The translations under genes were made by a program, and so were the position numbers. A stretch of DNA of 64,000 bases from a bacterium (GTDB taxonomy: Bacteria > Bacteroidota > Ignavibacteria > Ignavibacteriales > Ignavibacteriaceae): contig JADJWC010000001.1 in NCBI GenBank assembly GCA_016716565.1, positions 496,001 through 560,000 on the forward strand. The letters run 5' to 3'. Every line of letters starts with the position of its first letter. Position 1 is the first letter of the stretch. Below are positions 16,499-26,700 of the stretch, in pieces. Below the pieces are notes generated by a model, which was not told the origin of the DNA, ran no database searches, and saw nothing but the letters and a program-made list of their open reading frames with translations.

Positions 16499-18289
16499 AT
16501 GATTGAGACGAAATTGGAAATTAATGATAAAATAGGGTATCTGCTCTTTAAGAAAGGGATTATTGATGCAGCAACGCTTGACAAAGCACTTAACGCAAAA
16601 TTCAATGATCGAAATAAGTTAAAGCGTAATCTAGCACAGATCCTGGTAGATGACTTTAAATATGAGCACGATGCAATATTCAGAGAAGTAGCAATTCTCT
16701 ATGCTTTCAGGGAACTTGATATCGACCTGCAGACAATTCAGCCAAACTACCTCGATTCAATCCGCAATATGATGGAAAGCGGTGGCGAAGAGCTGAAAGA
16801 ATTAATGCTTAAAGAAAACATCATACCATTTATGTATGATGAGCAGGTAAAGGATAAGTTGATAATTGCTGCGACTGATCCCACAAATAAAAATGTTCAA
16901 AAAGTTGCTTTCGGTTTAAATACAAAGAAGCACGAAGTAATTTTTATTAAGAAGAAAGATTACGATCAGCTTATCGAAAAACTATTCCCTCCGGAAAATG
17001 AATTCCTGAAAAATATTTCAGAAGATTATGAGAATTTCATCCCGGCCGAGGAAAGGGAAGATCTCGATGAAGAAGAACTTGATGCGGAAATAAATAAAAG
17101 TGCTCTTATCAATCTTGTCGAAGGTGCGCTTGTCGAGGCAGTACGAAAAGGAGCGAGTGACATTCACTTTATCCCATGCAGCGGTCACCGCACTGAAATA
17201 TATATGAGAATTGATGGTACTTTGCGTTTGTGGCATGTCCAGGAAAACACTTTACCGGAAGCAGTGATCGCAGTAGTTAAGGATCGTGGAAAAGGGATGG
17301 ACAGGTTTGAACGTGAAATGGCACAGGATGGTTTTATCCAAAGAGCAATTGATAATTATATAATCAGGTTCAGAGTTTCAGTTCTTCCTATGGTTGGAAC
17401 GGAGCTGAAGAATAAGTTCGAAAGTGTTGTAATAAGAATACTGGATGACAGAAAAGTTATTAAAGATCTTGAAAAGCTTGGACTAACAGGAGTTGCAAAA
17501 CAAAAATTCGTTAAAGCAATCAATCAACCACAAGGAATGGTTATTCTTACCGGACCCACGGGAAGCGGTAAAAGTACAACACTCGTTGCAGCACTATTCC
17601 AGGTGATTAATCCTGAAGTGAATGTACTGACTGTTGAAGATCCTGTCGAGTACGTTATTGAAGGTGCGCGTCAGCTTAAGATTGGTTACAAGATGAATTT
17701 TGAACAAGCAATCAGATCGATTTTACGACATGACCCTGACATAGTGCTCGTTGGTGAGATGAGAGATAAGGAAACAGCAGAGACCGCTATTAAACTTGCT
17801 AATACAGGTCACCTTACATTCTCAACATTACATACTAACGACGCTCCCAGTGCTGTATCAAGATTATTTAAAATGGGAATCGAACCATTCCTGATTGCTT
17901 ATGCAATTAACTTAATTGTTGCTCAAAGACTCGTTCGCAAGTTATGTCCAAAATGCAAAAAACGAGTAACAGAACATGATGAAGATTATCTGGAAGCTGT
18001 GGGAATAAATCCTGAGGAATGGAAGCAATTTGAAACTTATCGTGCTGTCGGCTGCGATGAATGCAGTGGCACAGGATACAAAGGTCGAATGGCAATTCAT
18101 GAAGCATTCTATTTTTCCAAAGAGATAAGACATCTGATAGTTAAATCGGGTGAAGAAGTAAATGAAGAGGCACTAAAGGCACAAGCAAAGAAAGATGGAA
18201 CATTAAACTTAAGAGAATCCGGACTTGAAAAGGTTAAACTTGGAATGACTTCGATTGAAGAAGTAATTTCATCAACAACTGAAGATTAA
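16499..18289 (+). CDS. PilB/GspE-type assembly ATPase
   Basis: Hexameric cytoplasmic ATPase driving pilin polymerisation. The 596-residue protein has an N-terminal MshEN-like domain (about 10-165), Walker A GPTGSGKST at 352-360, an intact Asp box (TVEDPVEYV), Walker B (VLVGEMRD) and His box (TLHTNDA). A zinc-binding tetracysteine loop (CPKCKK ... CDECSGTGYKGR) is typical of GspE/PilB. All catalytic motifs are present. AAGG lies shortly before the ATG. Confidence 0.93.
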   Translation: MIETKLEINDKIGYLLFKKGIIDAATLDKALNAKFNDRNKLKRNLAQILVDDFKYEHDAIFREVAILYAFRELDIDLQTIQPNYLDSIRNMMESGGEELKELMLKENIIPFMYDEQVKDKLIIAATDPTNKNVQKVAFGLNTKKHEVIFIKKKDYDQLIEKLFPPENEFLKNISEDYENFIPAEEREDLDEEELDAEINKSALINLVEGALVEAVRKGASDIHFIPCSGHRTEIYMRIDGTLRLWHVQENTLPEAVIAVVKDRGKGMDRFEREMAQDGFIQRAIDNYIIRFRVSVLPMVGTELKNKFESVVIRILDDRKVIKDLEKLGLTGVAKQKFVKAINQPQGMVILTGPTGSGKSTTLVAALFQVINPEVNVLTVEDPVEYVIEGARQLKIGYKMNFEQAIRSILRHDPDIVLVGEMRDKETAETAIKLANTGHLTFSTLHTNDAPSAVSRLFKMGIEPFLIAYAINLIVAQRLVRKLCPKCKKRVTEHDEDYLEAVGINPEEWKQFETYRAVGCDECSGTGYKGRMAIHEAFYFSKEIRHLIVKSGEEVNEEALKAQAKKDGTLNLRESGLEKVKLGMTSIEEVISSTTED

Positions 18290-18497
18290 TTTTTTCAGGT
18301 TTTAAGTAAGTTTTACTAAATGGTTGGGTTGTTTTGGTCGTTAAAAATTTTTACAAGTGGTTATAAATTTATCAGAAATCAGCATTTTTTCTGCTAAGGG
18401 GAAGTTTTTATGACCTATTATTATGTTTTCGGTTGGAATAAAACATGTTAGTAACTAAAACTGAGTAGAGAGTTAAAAGCAAAATTAAGGTTGTAAG

Positions 18498-19727
18498 TTG
18501 ATAGTCAAAGAAGAAAAAAAGATTTTATCAGATTTTTGTGCACGAATACCCGAATCCGTCTACGGACCAGATCGTGTTGCTTACATTCTTGAAAATAGTG
18601 GTAAGCTCAAGGAAGAAGAAATAGTTCTTTTAAGGAAATTCATTAATAAGATCCTCACCTCTATGATTGAACGTGATGCTTCTGACATAGAAATCGGGGG
18701 TCATGGTAATGAAGGTTACATCTGGATGAGGATATATGGTAAACTCGAAAGAGTAAAAGACCTTCCGCAATTCACCGAAGATGAGTCAGCGCTACTTATT
18801 GCAAATATGTTTAATTCTAATCAGAAGAAATATATCGCTGCAACAAGGAATCTCGACTTCAGTTATACTTTTTTTTATGAGCGAAGAAAAATCAATGTAA
18901 GATTCAGAGCAGATGCATATTTTGATCTCGATACTCTTGCGTGTAGTATGAGAGCGATCAATACTACAATACGTCCTCTTGCCTCCTTGGACTTCCATCA
19001 GAATGCAATTAAATACCTTAGTCATAATTATATTAAATTTGGTTTAACATTAATCACAGGTATTACCGGTTCAGGTAAGTCGACAACACTTGATTCAATT
19101 GTTGATTACCACAATAAGTTTGACCCGGCTCACGTAATTATAATTGCGGCACCTATTGAGTATGTTCACAGTTCCAACTTTTGCATGATTAAACACAGGG
19201 AAGTTGGCAGAGATGTTTTATCCTTTAAAGAAGGAGTTGTTCAATCATTAAGACAGGATCCGGATATAATCATAATTGGTGAAATGAGAGACCCGGACAC
19301 GATAATGGCTGCACTCGAGGTAACAGATACAGGTCATAAAGTCTTCTCAACATTACATACTTCATCGGCCACCGAATCTATCGAAAGAATTATAGCTGAA
19401 GTGGATGCACATGAACAGGAAAGAGTACGGAACAGGTTGGCTGATGTGCTGGTTTCTGTTATATCTCAGAAACTTGTTCCAAGCCTTGATGGAAAAGTGA
19501 TTTTAGCGAAAGAAGTACTAATAATGACGCCCAGCGTTAAAGCCGCTATAAAAAATAACAATCTTAGTGAAATATATATGATGATCAACCAGGGTGGCCC
19601 GATGGGTATGGTTACAATGGAACAGGATTTAAAACGTTTATACGATCAGAAAAGAATATCGCTGGAAACTGCGATTACTTATGCAAATAATAAAACAAGA
19701 ATAAACCAATTATTGACTGCAAAATGA
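18498..19727 (+). CDS. PilT-like ATPase with altered Asp box
   Basis: A 409-residue PilT/PilU-type ATPase, in the standard view the motor for pilus retraction. Walker A GITGSGKS is at 188-195; Walker B (IIIGEMRD) and His box (TLHTSSA) are intact. The family Asp box, normally IEDPIEF, reads IAAPIEYVH: both acidic residues are alanine (217-218). The C-terminal AIKNNNL resembles the AIRNLIR retraction motif. The start is TTG at 18498, preceded by AAGG at 18487-18490; an in-frame ATG lies far inside. The stop overlaps the next gene by four bases. Altered catalysis, or a non-hydrolysing or regulatory role, is possible. Confidence 0.85.
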   Translation: MIVKEEKKILSDFCARIPESVYGPDRVAYILENSGKLKEEEIVLLRKFINKILTSMIERDASDIEIGGHGNEGYIWMRIYGKLERVKDLPQFTEDESALLIANMFNSNQKKYIAATRNLDFSYTFFYERRKINVRFRADAYFDLDTLACSMRAINTTIRPLASLDFHQNAIKYLSHNYIKFGLTLITGITGSGKSTTLDSIVDYHNKFDPAHVIIIAAPIEYVHSSNFCMIKHREVGRDVLSFKEGVVQSLRQDPDIIIIGEMRDPDTIMAALEVTDTGHKVFSTLHTSSATESIERIIAEVDAHEQERVRNRLADVLVSVISQKLVPSLDGKVILAKEVLIMTPSVKAAIKNNNLSEIYMMINQGGPMGMVTMEQDLKRLYDQKRISLETAITYANNKTRINQLLTAK

Positions 19728-21265
19728 AACCAGTAATTTCAATATATTGTGAAAGCAATGACATCAAGCTGGCCGTCATTAATAAAAGCGCGGCGACCGG
19801 AAAGCCGGCCATATTAAAAACGGCCTCGATCAGTCATTCAAAATCTTCAAGCCTGGATAAGCCCGGCGGTGGCTTTAGCGTGGAAGAAGAAACTCTTGAT
19901 CTGGAAGGACTAGAAGGTTCTCTCTCTACAAAAAGTGATCTTGATTTATCCGGGATGAATGAACTTAATGCTGCACTTAGCGGGCTCAATCTTAACAAGC
20001 ATCTGTTCCTTCCCGCTCTAACAGAGCCAAGCATTTATTATCACCTTTACGAAGGTGAAAGGCCAGATAACCCTGCCAAGCTCAAACAGGCAATTATCAA
20101 TGATATTCTTGAGTCCAAAAACATAGCTGTTGATAAAAGCAGCATTGATTATGTTGAGCTTTCCGATAAAGCTTTGCTGGCAGTTTTCGTGACCGAAAAC
20201 ATCCCCTGCGCGAGCATGATAAACTCACTTGCACGTCAAAAGGGAAAACGAGGGTTTAACATCCCAACTATAAAAAGCTCCGACATATCCCTCGCATATT
20301 ATGTGGCCAAACGTAAAAAGTTTTTCCCCGATGATCATTCTTTGATTGTTTATATAGGTAAAGAATACAGCAAGTTGATTTTCCTTCAGGGAAGAAGAAT
20401 TAAACATATCGGAACCACTCTTGATATTGGAACGCAAAACCTTCACACTTACGATGTTTATTTTTCGAAGATATTACTTGAGAGGGAAAGTGGTGGAATA
20501 TCTTCGCTTGATAATATAATCGTCTGCGGTGAAGACGATTCCGAGAATATTATTCTGTCATTCTACGGAACATTTCCGGAAGCAAATGTAAGCCGCCTTG
20601 AATTTGATGACCTGGATTTGTCTGCACTCGATGAAGAATCAAAGGAAAAATTTTCAACATTCAGTATTCCGGTTGCAGTAGCACTTGATTATTATGATGA
20701 ATTAAACAAAGAGCATCAGGGACTGCATATCCTTCCAAAATATATTAAGGAAGAACAGAAGGTATTTCAATTTTCCTGGCATGGATATGCGTTACTTCCA
20801 CTTTTATTTATTGCCGCATTCTTCATAACTCAAAAAATATTGAACAATAATAAACAGCTCACAGAACTCGATAAAGATATAGAAGCTAAAACAATTTTGA
20901 TGAGGCAAAATCAGGAGGTGCTGGTAAAGATAGCTAACCTCGAAGGCAAAATTGGAAGTTTCGGACAGACTGTTGCAATCCTTGATTCTGCTGCCGTCGG
21001 AACGGGAGTCTGGAAAGAACTTATAAAACAAGTTTCCGGATTTTGCCAGACCAGCAATAATTTGTGGCTGTCTAAAGTGAGTAACGAAGGTGATAGAGTT
21101 AATGCCGAAGGTTATTCATTAACAAGAAATTCTCTTACTGATTTTGCATATTCCATTAAAGACGCAGTGTTACAGAGCATGATATACGAAGAGTTAAGGG
21201 AAAGGAGTGCATACAGGTTCAATTTAAATTTCCAAATTTCAAATCAGAAGTACCAAAATGAATAA
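19724..21265 (+). CDS. PilM-PilN fusion (GspL-like alignment-complex protein)
   Basis: A 513-residue protein. Residues about 1-345 resemble the actin-like PilM/GspL cytoplasmic domain (for example LIVYIGKEYSKLIFLQGRRI and DIGTQNL). A single membrane helix follows at about 353-367 (YALLPLLFIAAFFIT), then a coiled coil and a PilN-like periplasmic alpha/beta domain to the end. PilM and PilN are separate proteins in most type IV pilus systems; here they are one chain, as in GspL. Residues about 28-75 form a low-complexity insert. It overlaps the PilT-like gene by four bases and the next gene by eight. Confidence 0.78.
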   Translation: MKPVISIYCESNDIKLAVINKSAATGKPAILKTASISHSKSSSLDKPGGGFSVEEETLDLEGLEGSLSTKSDLDLSGMNELNAALSGLNLNKHLFLPALTEPSIYYHLYEGERPDNPAKLKQAIINDILESKNIAVDKSSIDYVELSDKALLAVFVTENIPCASMINSLARQKGKRGFNIPTIKSSDISLAYYVAKRKKFFPDDHSLIVYIGKEYSKLIFLQGRRIKHIGTTLDIGTQNLHTYDVYFSKILLERESGGISSLDNIIVCGEDDSENIILSFYGTFPEANVSRLEFDDLDLSALDEESKEKFSTFSIPVAVALDYYDELNKEHQGLHILPKYIKEEQKVFQFSWHGYALLPLLFIAAFFITQKILNNNKQLTELDKDIEAKTILMRQNQEVLVKIANLEGKIGSFGQTVAILDSAAVGTGVWKELIKQVSGFCQTSNNLWLSKVSNEGDRVNAEGYSLTRNSLTDFAYSIKDAVLQSMIYEELRERSAYRFNLNFQISNQKYQNE

Positions 21266-22139
21266 GAAATTGATTAGCACTCTTAGTGTTCTTGCACTAC
21301 TGATTATCATCCTGGTTGCTGGTGGCATTTATATATTTGTCATTCAGAAGGGAGATATAACAGAAAGACAAGAAAAACTTGATGAGTTGAGTAAGAATGT
21401 TTACGATCCGGTTGAGTTAGAGGACAGGTATAACAATCTGCAGAAACAATCTGCCGAACTGGACTCAATACTGGCTAATCGGAAGTTTAACATTCCGCAA
21501 AACATCTCTTCAATCAAGTTTTATAATTTCGTTAACAACATAGTTGCTAACTTCCCCCGGGAAACAACTGTTAATATTGAATATATCGGACAGACTCCGG
21601 ACAAGGAATTTTTCTTCCACGAATATAAACTGACTGGAGCGGGCAACTATAACGACTTCTATAAACTGGTTTATGCGATTGAGCAGAGCAAGGAGCTTAA
21701 GAAGATCAGTAAGGTTGCTTTGTCCAATCTGGTTAAAACAGATGAAGAGGTGCCACTGTTCCTTGTAAGTTTTGAGATGATGGCAAAAGTTTATTTCTCA
21801 TCTGATAACCGTTTTGCTCCGGCTGAATATGCTGAAAATAATCTTGGCACCGGACCGGTTTACGATGCTTTCTATCCACTCATAAGAAACGAAATTCCTC
21901 CAAACGTGGATAATTTACTTGATGTTCAGGGAGCCAGATTGCTTGCGCTCATACCTGAAGGGGCTTTTGTGGCCGATAATAAGGGCAATACATATTTGGT
22001 TTGGGAGGGTGAACAGGTTTACCTGGGATACCTTACTAAGATTGACTATGATAATAACACGGTCAGCTTCATCCTTAATAAGGGTGGAATCATAGAACAA
22101 GTAACTCTCGAATTAGACAGAAATTTAAATAAAAAATAA
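21258..22139 (+). CDS. PilO-like protein with PilP-like C-terminal domain
   Basis: A 293-residue inner-membrane protein. A short cytoplasmic N terminus and one helix (about 7-30) are followed by a coiled coil and a PilO-type ferredoxin-like domain (about 35-185). The C-terminal part has YDAFYPL, which resembles the RDPF motif preceding PilP/GspC homology domains. It ends with ARLLALIPEGAFVADNKGN and a VWEGEQVYLGYLTKI stretch, matching the PilP pattern of a processed-region beta barrel. PilP normally links PilNO to the secretin; no separate pilP gene is present. The fusion is inferred from pattern only. The next gene is the secretin. Confidence 0.68.
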   Translation: MNKKLISTLSVLALLIIILVAGGIYIFVIQKGDITERQEKLDELSKNVYDPVELEDRYNNLQKQSAELDSILANRKFNIPQNISSIKFYNFVNNIVANFPRETTVNIEYIGQTPDKEFFFHEYKLTGAGNYNDFYKLVYAIEQSKELKKISKVALSNLVKTDEEVPLFLVSFEMMAKVYFSSDNRFAPAEYAENNLGTGPVYDAFYPLIRNEIPPNVDNLLDVQGARLLALIPEGAFVADNKGNTYLVWEGEQVYLGYLTKIDYDNNTVSFILNKGGIIEQVTLELDRNLNKK

Positions 22140-22149
22140 GAGTATAAGT

Positions 22150-23400
22150 ATGAAAAACATTATAACTTACTTCGTTATATCAATTTTCATCGTCCTTCAG
22201 GCGTCTCCTCAGGAATATTGGGAGCGAAGATTTAAAACAAGCCAGAACCCGGACGAGCTGGTGACAATGTCCGAAACACTTCCTTTTGACCAGGCGATTG
22301 AATTACTCAGTAAAGTAAGCGAAAGCGTTACTGGTAGAGGAATTGTTGCAACGGTAGATAGGAAGGATCCAATCGGCATTGAAATTATAAATATGCCTTA
22401 TGATAAAGCTTTACTAATGATAGTAAATTTTGCTGGCCTTCAATATGAAATGAAAGAAGACGTTATTATCGTAAAGTCAAAAGCAAAAGATGAGGTTGAA
22501 AAAACTCCGGACACTTATGCACCGCCAACACAAAGAGAAGTAAAAATATCTGCTCTGTTCTGCGAGATAGATGTTGTGGAAGCACGAAAAGTTGGACTTG
22601 ATTGGAGATTTTTATTATCCGGCGATCAAACCAATCTTGCAGGTGTTTTGAGAAGCGAAACTGAGATTGATCCGAATGCACAACAAGGTGGAGGAGGTCA
22701 GCAGCAAAATCAAGGTCTTCAACCAGAATTTAAATTAGGCGTTACATCTGACTTTCAGATAGGTGATTTTTTCGGACAGGCAACTGCTGTATTTAAATTT
22801 TTCGAACAAAACAATTTAGGTGAAATTATTTCTAATCCTAGTATCGTAGTCAGAGACCGGAATGAAGGTAAAATTCAGATCGGATCAGATTTCTCAGTTA
22901 GAACAAGAGATTTTGCCGGCAATACTACAGAACAATTCTTTCCGACAGGAACGATAATAAACGTAACCCCTTATATACACAAGGAAAATGGATTGGACTA
23001 TGCATTATTGGATATAGCTGTTGAAAGAAGTTCATTCCAGACAAGTGAGTTAACCACAGAAATTAGAAAAACACAGGCTCAAACTCAGGTTCTCATGCTT
23101 GATGGCGAAGAAACAGCTATCGGCGGTTTGTTTCTTAATGAAGAAGCTGTTGTTCGTAATGGAATTCCATTCTTAAAAGATTTACCATGGTGGGTATTTG
23201 GTATTCGATATCTCACAGGATATGATCAGACCACAATCAGAAAAAAAGAACTTGTTATACTCCTAAAATTAGAACTTGTGCCCACACTTCAGGAAAGATT
23301 TGAAAATCCTCAGTGGGAAAATGTACTTGGAAGAGAAATGGATGGAGGCAGGACCAAAATTAAGTTGTACGAGTTTGAATCCAGTGAAGAAACCCCTTAA
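22150..23400 (+). CDS. Short secretin (PilQ/GspD family)
   Basis: Outer-membrane channel of a pilus/secretion system. The 416-residue protein begins with a signal peptide (about 1-19). A single N-type domain region (30-115) has TPFDQA-like and YDKALLMIVNFAG features of the STN/N0 fold. The secretin domain runs from about 130 to 380, including the EIISNPSIVVRDRNEGKIQIG signature region and LDGEETAIGGLFLNE. With only one or two N domains it is much shorter than usual PilQ (over 600 residues). A glycine/glutamine-rich insert lies near 176-190. It is the last machinery gene, four bases before the response regulator. Confidence 0.87.
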   Translation: MKNIITYFVISIFIVLQASPQEYWERRFKTSQNPDELVTMSETLPFDQAIELLSKVSESVTGRGIVATVDRKDPIGIEIINMPYDKALLMIVNFAGLQYEMKEDVIIVKSKAKDEVEKTPDTYAPPTQREVKISALFCEIDVVEARKVGLDWRFLLSGDQTNLAGVLRSETEIDPNAQQGGGGQQQNQGLQPEFKLGVTSDFQIGDFFGQATAVFKFFEQNNLGEIISNPSIVVRDRNEGKIQIGSDFSVRTRDFAGNTTEQFFPTGTIINVTPYIHKENGLDYALLDIAVERSSFQTSELTTEIRKTQAQTQVLMLDGEETAIGGLFLNEEAVVRNGIPFLKDLPWWVFGIRYLTGYDQTTIRKKELVILLKLELVPTLQERFENPQWENVLGREMDGGRTKIKLYEFESSEETP

Positions 23401-23403
23401 CAA

Positions 23404-23766
23404 ATGGAATCGATTCTGATTGTTGATGACGATATTAATTTATGCAATTTTCTGTCGGATGAGTTAAATGCAATCGGATACGATACCAGGTATTTAACAG
23501 ATGGAGAAAGTGCAGTAGAGTACTTAAAAGAGTATAATCCCGATCTCATTCTTCTTGACCTTAACATGCCCGGGAAAAATGGTTTTGATGTTCAGAAAGA
23601 AATCAGCAACATCCCGGGCTTCAAATCTAAAGTAATTGTTTTAACCGCTCAGTCAGATGTAAAAAGTGCTATTGAATGTGCACAGCTTGGTGCCTCTGAT
23701 TTTCTTTGCAAACCATATGATTTAACAGAACTACTTTCAACAATCAATAAAGTAAGTCAAAAATAA
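23404..23766 (+). CDS. Single-domain response regulator (CheY-like)
   Basis: A 120-residue REC domain. The acidic pair is in LIVDDDIN, the phospho-acceptor aspartate in LILLDLNMPG, and the conserved lysine in LCKPYD. There is no output domain, so it acts by protein contact or as a phosphorelay intermediate. It follows the secretin by only three bases, and is therefore probably transcribed with the pilus-like machinery and with the hybrid kinase downstream. Confidence 0.92.
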   Translation: MESILIVDDDINLCNFLSDELNAIGYDTRYLTDGESAVEYLKEYNPDLILLDLNMPGKNGFDVQKEISNIPGFKSKVIVLTAQSDVKSAIECAQLGASDFLCKPYDLTELLSTINKVSQK

Positions 23767-23792
23767 GTTCTCACACTTTAAAAGAGTGATAG

Positions 23793-26700
23793 ATGAAGAT
23801 CAGTTTCAGAATATTGCTAATCAACTTTCTCATAGTCGCTTTGATTCTGGGCTCTTCATTTATTGTATTCTATTCAATCATTTATGATGTTTTAACAAAT
23901 TATCAAACACGAAATCTGCGTCAATCTGCCAGCAGCCTGGTAAACGTGAATAAGCAGCTTCAGGACGGAATAGAAGATGACTTTATTTCACTTTACACAA
24001 AGGGGATAGATGCGGTTTGGTCGGGTCAAAACTTCCAATCGAGAAATCTTGATTTTGTTATTGAACTGAAAAATGATTTAGTTACTCGCTATGTTGTTAA
24101 AAACAATATTTACCTTCCTCAGAAAGAACTCAGCAGAAGAGATTTTACAAATTCCAACCCATATATATTGTTAATGTCCTATACTTCACCGGATGGGAAG
24201 GAATATTTATATGGAAGGGCAATTAATAATGAAATGGTTGATGATATTGCACAGCGGGTAAATTCAGAAATTGCCCTAGTCTGGGATGGTTTTGTTGCTG
24301 ATTTTTCTAACCAACAAATGAATCAGAAATATCTGCATGTACTGAATTTGGCTGCAGAGGATCTTAAATCGAAAAGCAATTTTGATCTTTATATGCAAGG
24401 AACGGAATCAGAAGATATTCTTGCCACTGTTTATAAACCAACAATCGAGGGGAATGAAAGTAATTTTTCTTATTTAATTTTTTCCACATTCGCTGATGCC
24501 GGAGAGCTCAGATCCACCCTGAGAAATATATTCATAATTATAGGGTTAGTCGGCATATCGCTCTCATTAATTTTTACGATGGTTTTTACCGACAAGATGA
24601 GAAAGCAGTTTACTGCACTGAGTAAAGCTACTGAACAAACATATTCAGGGAAATTCGATAATAAAATTGAAATCAAAAGTAAAGATGAAATTGGCAAACT
24701 GGGGATGGCCTTTAATAAAATGCTGGACGAACTGAAAAAGAAAGAAGTGGCAAGAAATGAATACGCCGAGTTTATAACTTTAATAAATCAGAACCCGACA
24801 TTGAAAGAAATCTCGGATGAAGCATTAAAGAAGATTTTGGATGCCGGTGATTTTATCATTGGAGGCCTTTACAGTGTTGACGAGGAAATTAAATTGATCT
24901 CCGCATATGGATTGAACGCGGAATTTACTGAGCGACCTGAAAACTCAGCCTTCTTTAAAAAAGTTCTTGAAACGAAACAAAGTATGGAACTGTTAGACGA
25001 AGAAACTCTCCCGGTAGTATCTGCGGGCCTGGTAGAAATAAAATTAAAATATCTTTTATTTCTCCCGATAGTTTACAATAATAAACCAGTAGCTCTGCTG
25101 GAACTTGGTTCGCTGACTAAACCACGGGAAGAGGTAAGAGATTATCTTGAAAAAATAAAAGATCAATTAGCCATTGGCATAACCAATGCAAGAGCTTTGT
25201 TGCAGCTTGAAAAACTTGTCAATGAGCTAAAGACACTTAATGAAGAGTATCAAAAACAGAACAATCAAATAAAAGAGCAGAATGAAACTCTGTTATATCT
25301 CCACAGCGAGTTAACAGCCCAGGCTGAAGAATTAGAAAAGCAAAGACAAAAAGCTATTGAGTTAACTGATGCAAAATCTAAATTCCTTGCGAATATGTCC
25401 CATGAACTCAGAACTCCGATGAATTCTATACTGGGATTAACTGAATTGATGCTGGAAAAAGTTGATCTTGAACCGCGTAACAAAGAACGCTTAGAAGTGG
25501 TGCTCAGCAGTGGAAAGAGACTGATGATGCTCATAAATGATATCCTGGATCTTTCAAAGATTGAAGCGGGAAAAATTGATTTAAATCTGGAAGATGTTTT
25601 GCTTGATGAGATTTTGACCGAAGTCTCTGTAGCAGTAGCCCCTCTCGCAGCCGAAAAAAATATAACTTTTGATGTTATAAGAAATATTGATACTCATACA
25701 GTTATAAGTACTGACCGGGGAAAGGTAGTTCAGGTATTAATGAATCTGCTTGGTAATGCAGTCAAGTATACAGATCAGGGTCAGATAACGCTGAGGGTTT
25801 CAATCGGAAACCAAATGATTAATTTTGAAGTGATTGATACTGGAATTGGAATTCCGAAAGATGATATAGACCTCATATTCGAAGAATTTCAGCGTGTAAA
25901 TAATTCTAAAGCAAGGAAACGCGGCGGAACTGGTTTAGGGCTTGCGATCAGCAAAAAACTTGCAGATGTTCTAAGCGGCAGCCTGACTGTAAAAAGTGAA
26001 ATTAATAAAGGCTCCACATTTACATTCTCAATTCCATTTAACCAGGTTGTTTTACACATAGATAAAAAGCATTACAGGCCAACTAATGTTTTTGTTAATG
26101 CGAAGGAGAAAAATTTCATTCTGGTTATTGATCAGGAGAAAAGATTAAGAGCATCTGTAAAACAGGATTTGCTTACAATTGGATATGAACTTGAATTTGC
26201 TGAGGAAGAGGCAGGTGCTCTGTCGTTTGAAAGCAACAGAATCCCTCTTGCCATTATGGTTGATGCTACCCTATCATGCAATGATGTTTGGAACACGTTG
26301 ATAGCTTTGAAGAAAAATATTCATACAAATAACATCCCGGTTATTTTAGTATCAACAATGCTCGAAGCAAACCTTGGATATTGTTTTGATGCCTTTGACT
26401 ATGTATTAAAACCGGTAACAATAGAAGCCCTTTCGCAACCAATTTCCAGACTGACGAATCTTTTGAAAAAGAAGATTAATAAAATTATTGTGGTTGATGA
26501 TAATGAGGAGGAGTTCAACAGTTATGCGAATTCGGTGCGGAAAGAGGACATGAGAATTGAATTATTGAAACCAAACGAAAATGTAATATCACGTATTGTT
26601 GAAACCCAGCCGGATGTGGTGATAATTAATTTAACGAATTCAGGAAAAGATACTATTAAACTTACTCATCAACTAAAATCAACATCAGTTTCAGGGCATA

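Noticed and set aside
18410..18451. 13-codon frame MTYYYVFGWNKTC with AAGGGG upstream
   Set aside because: Too short and without context; the ribosome-site-like sequence may be chance.
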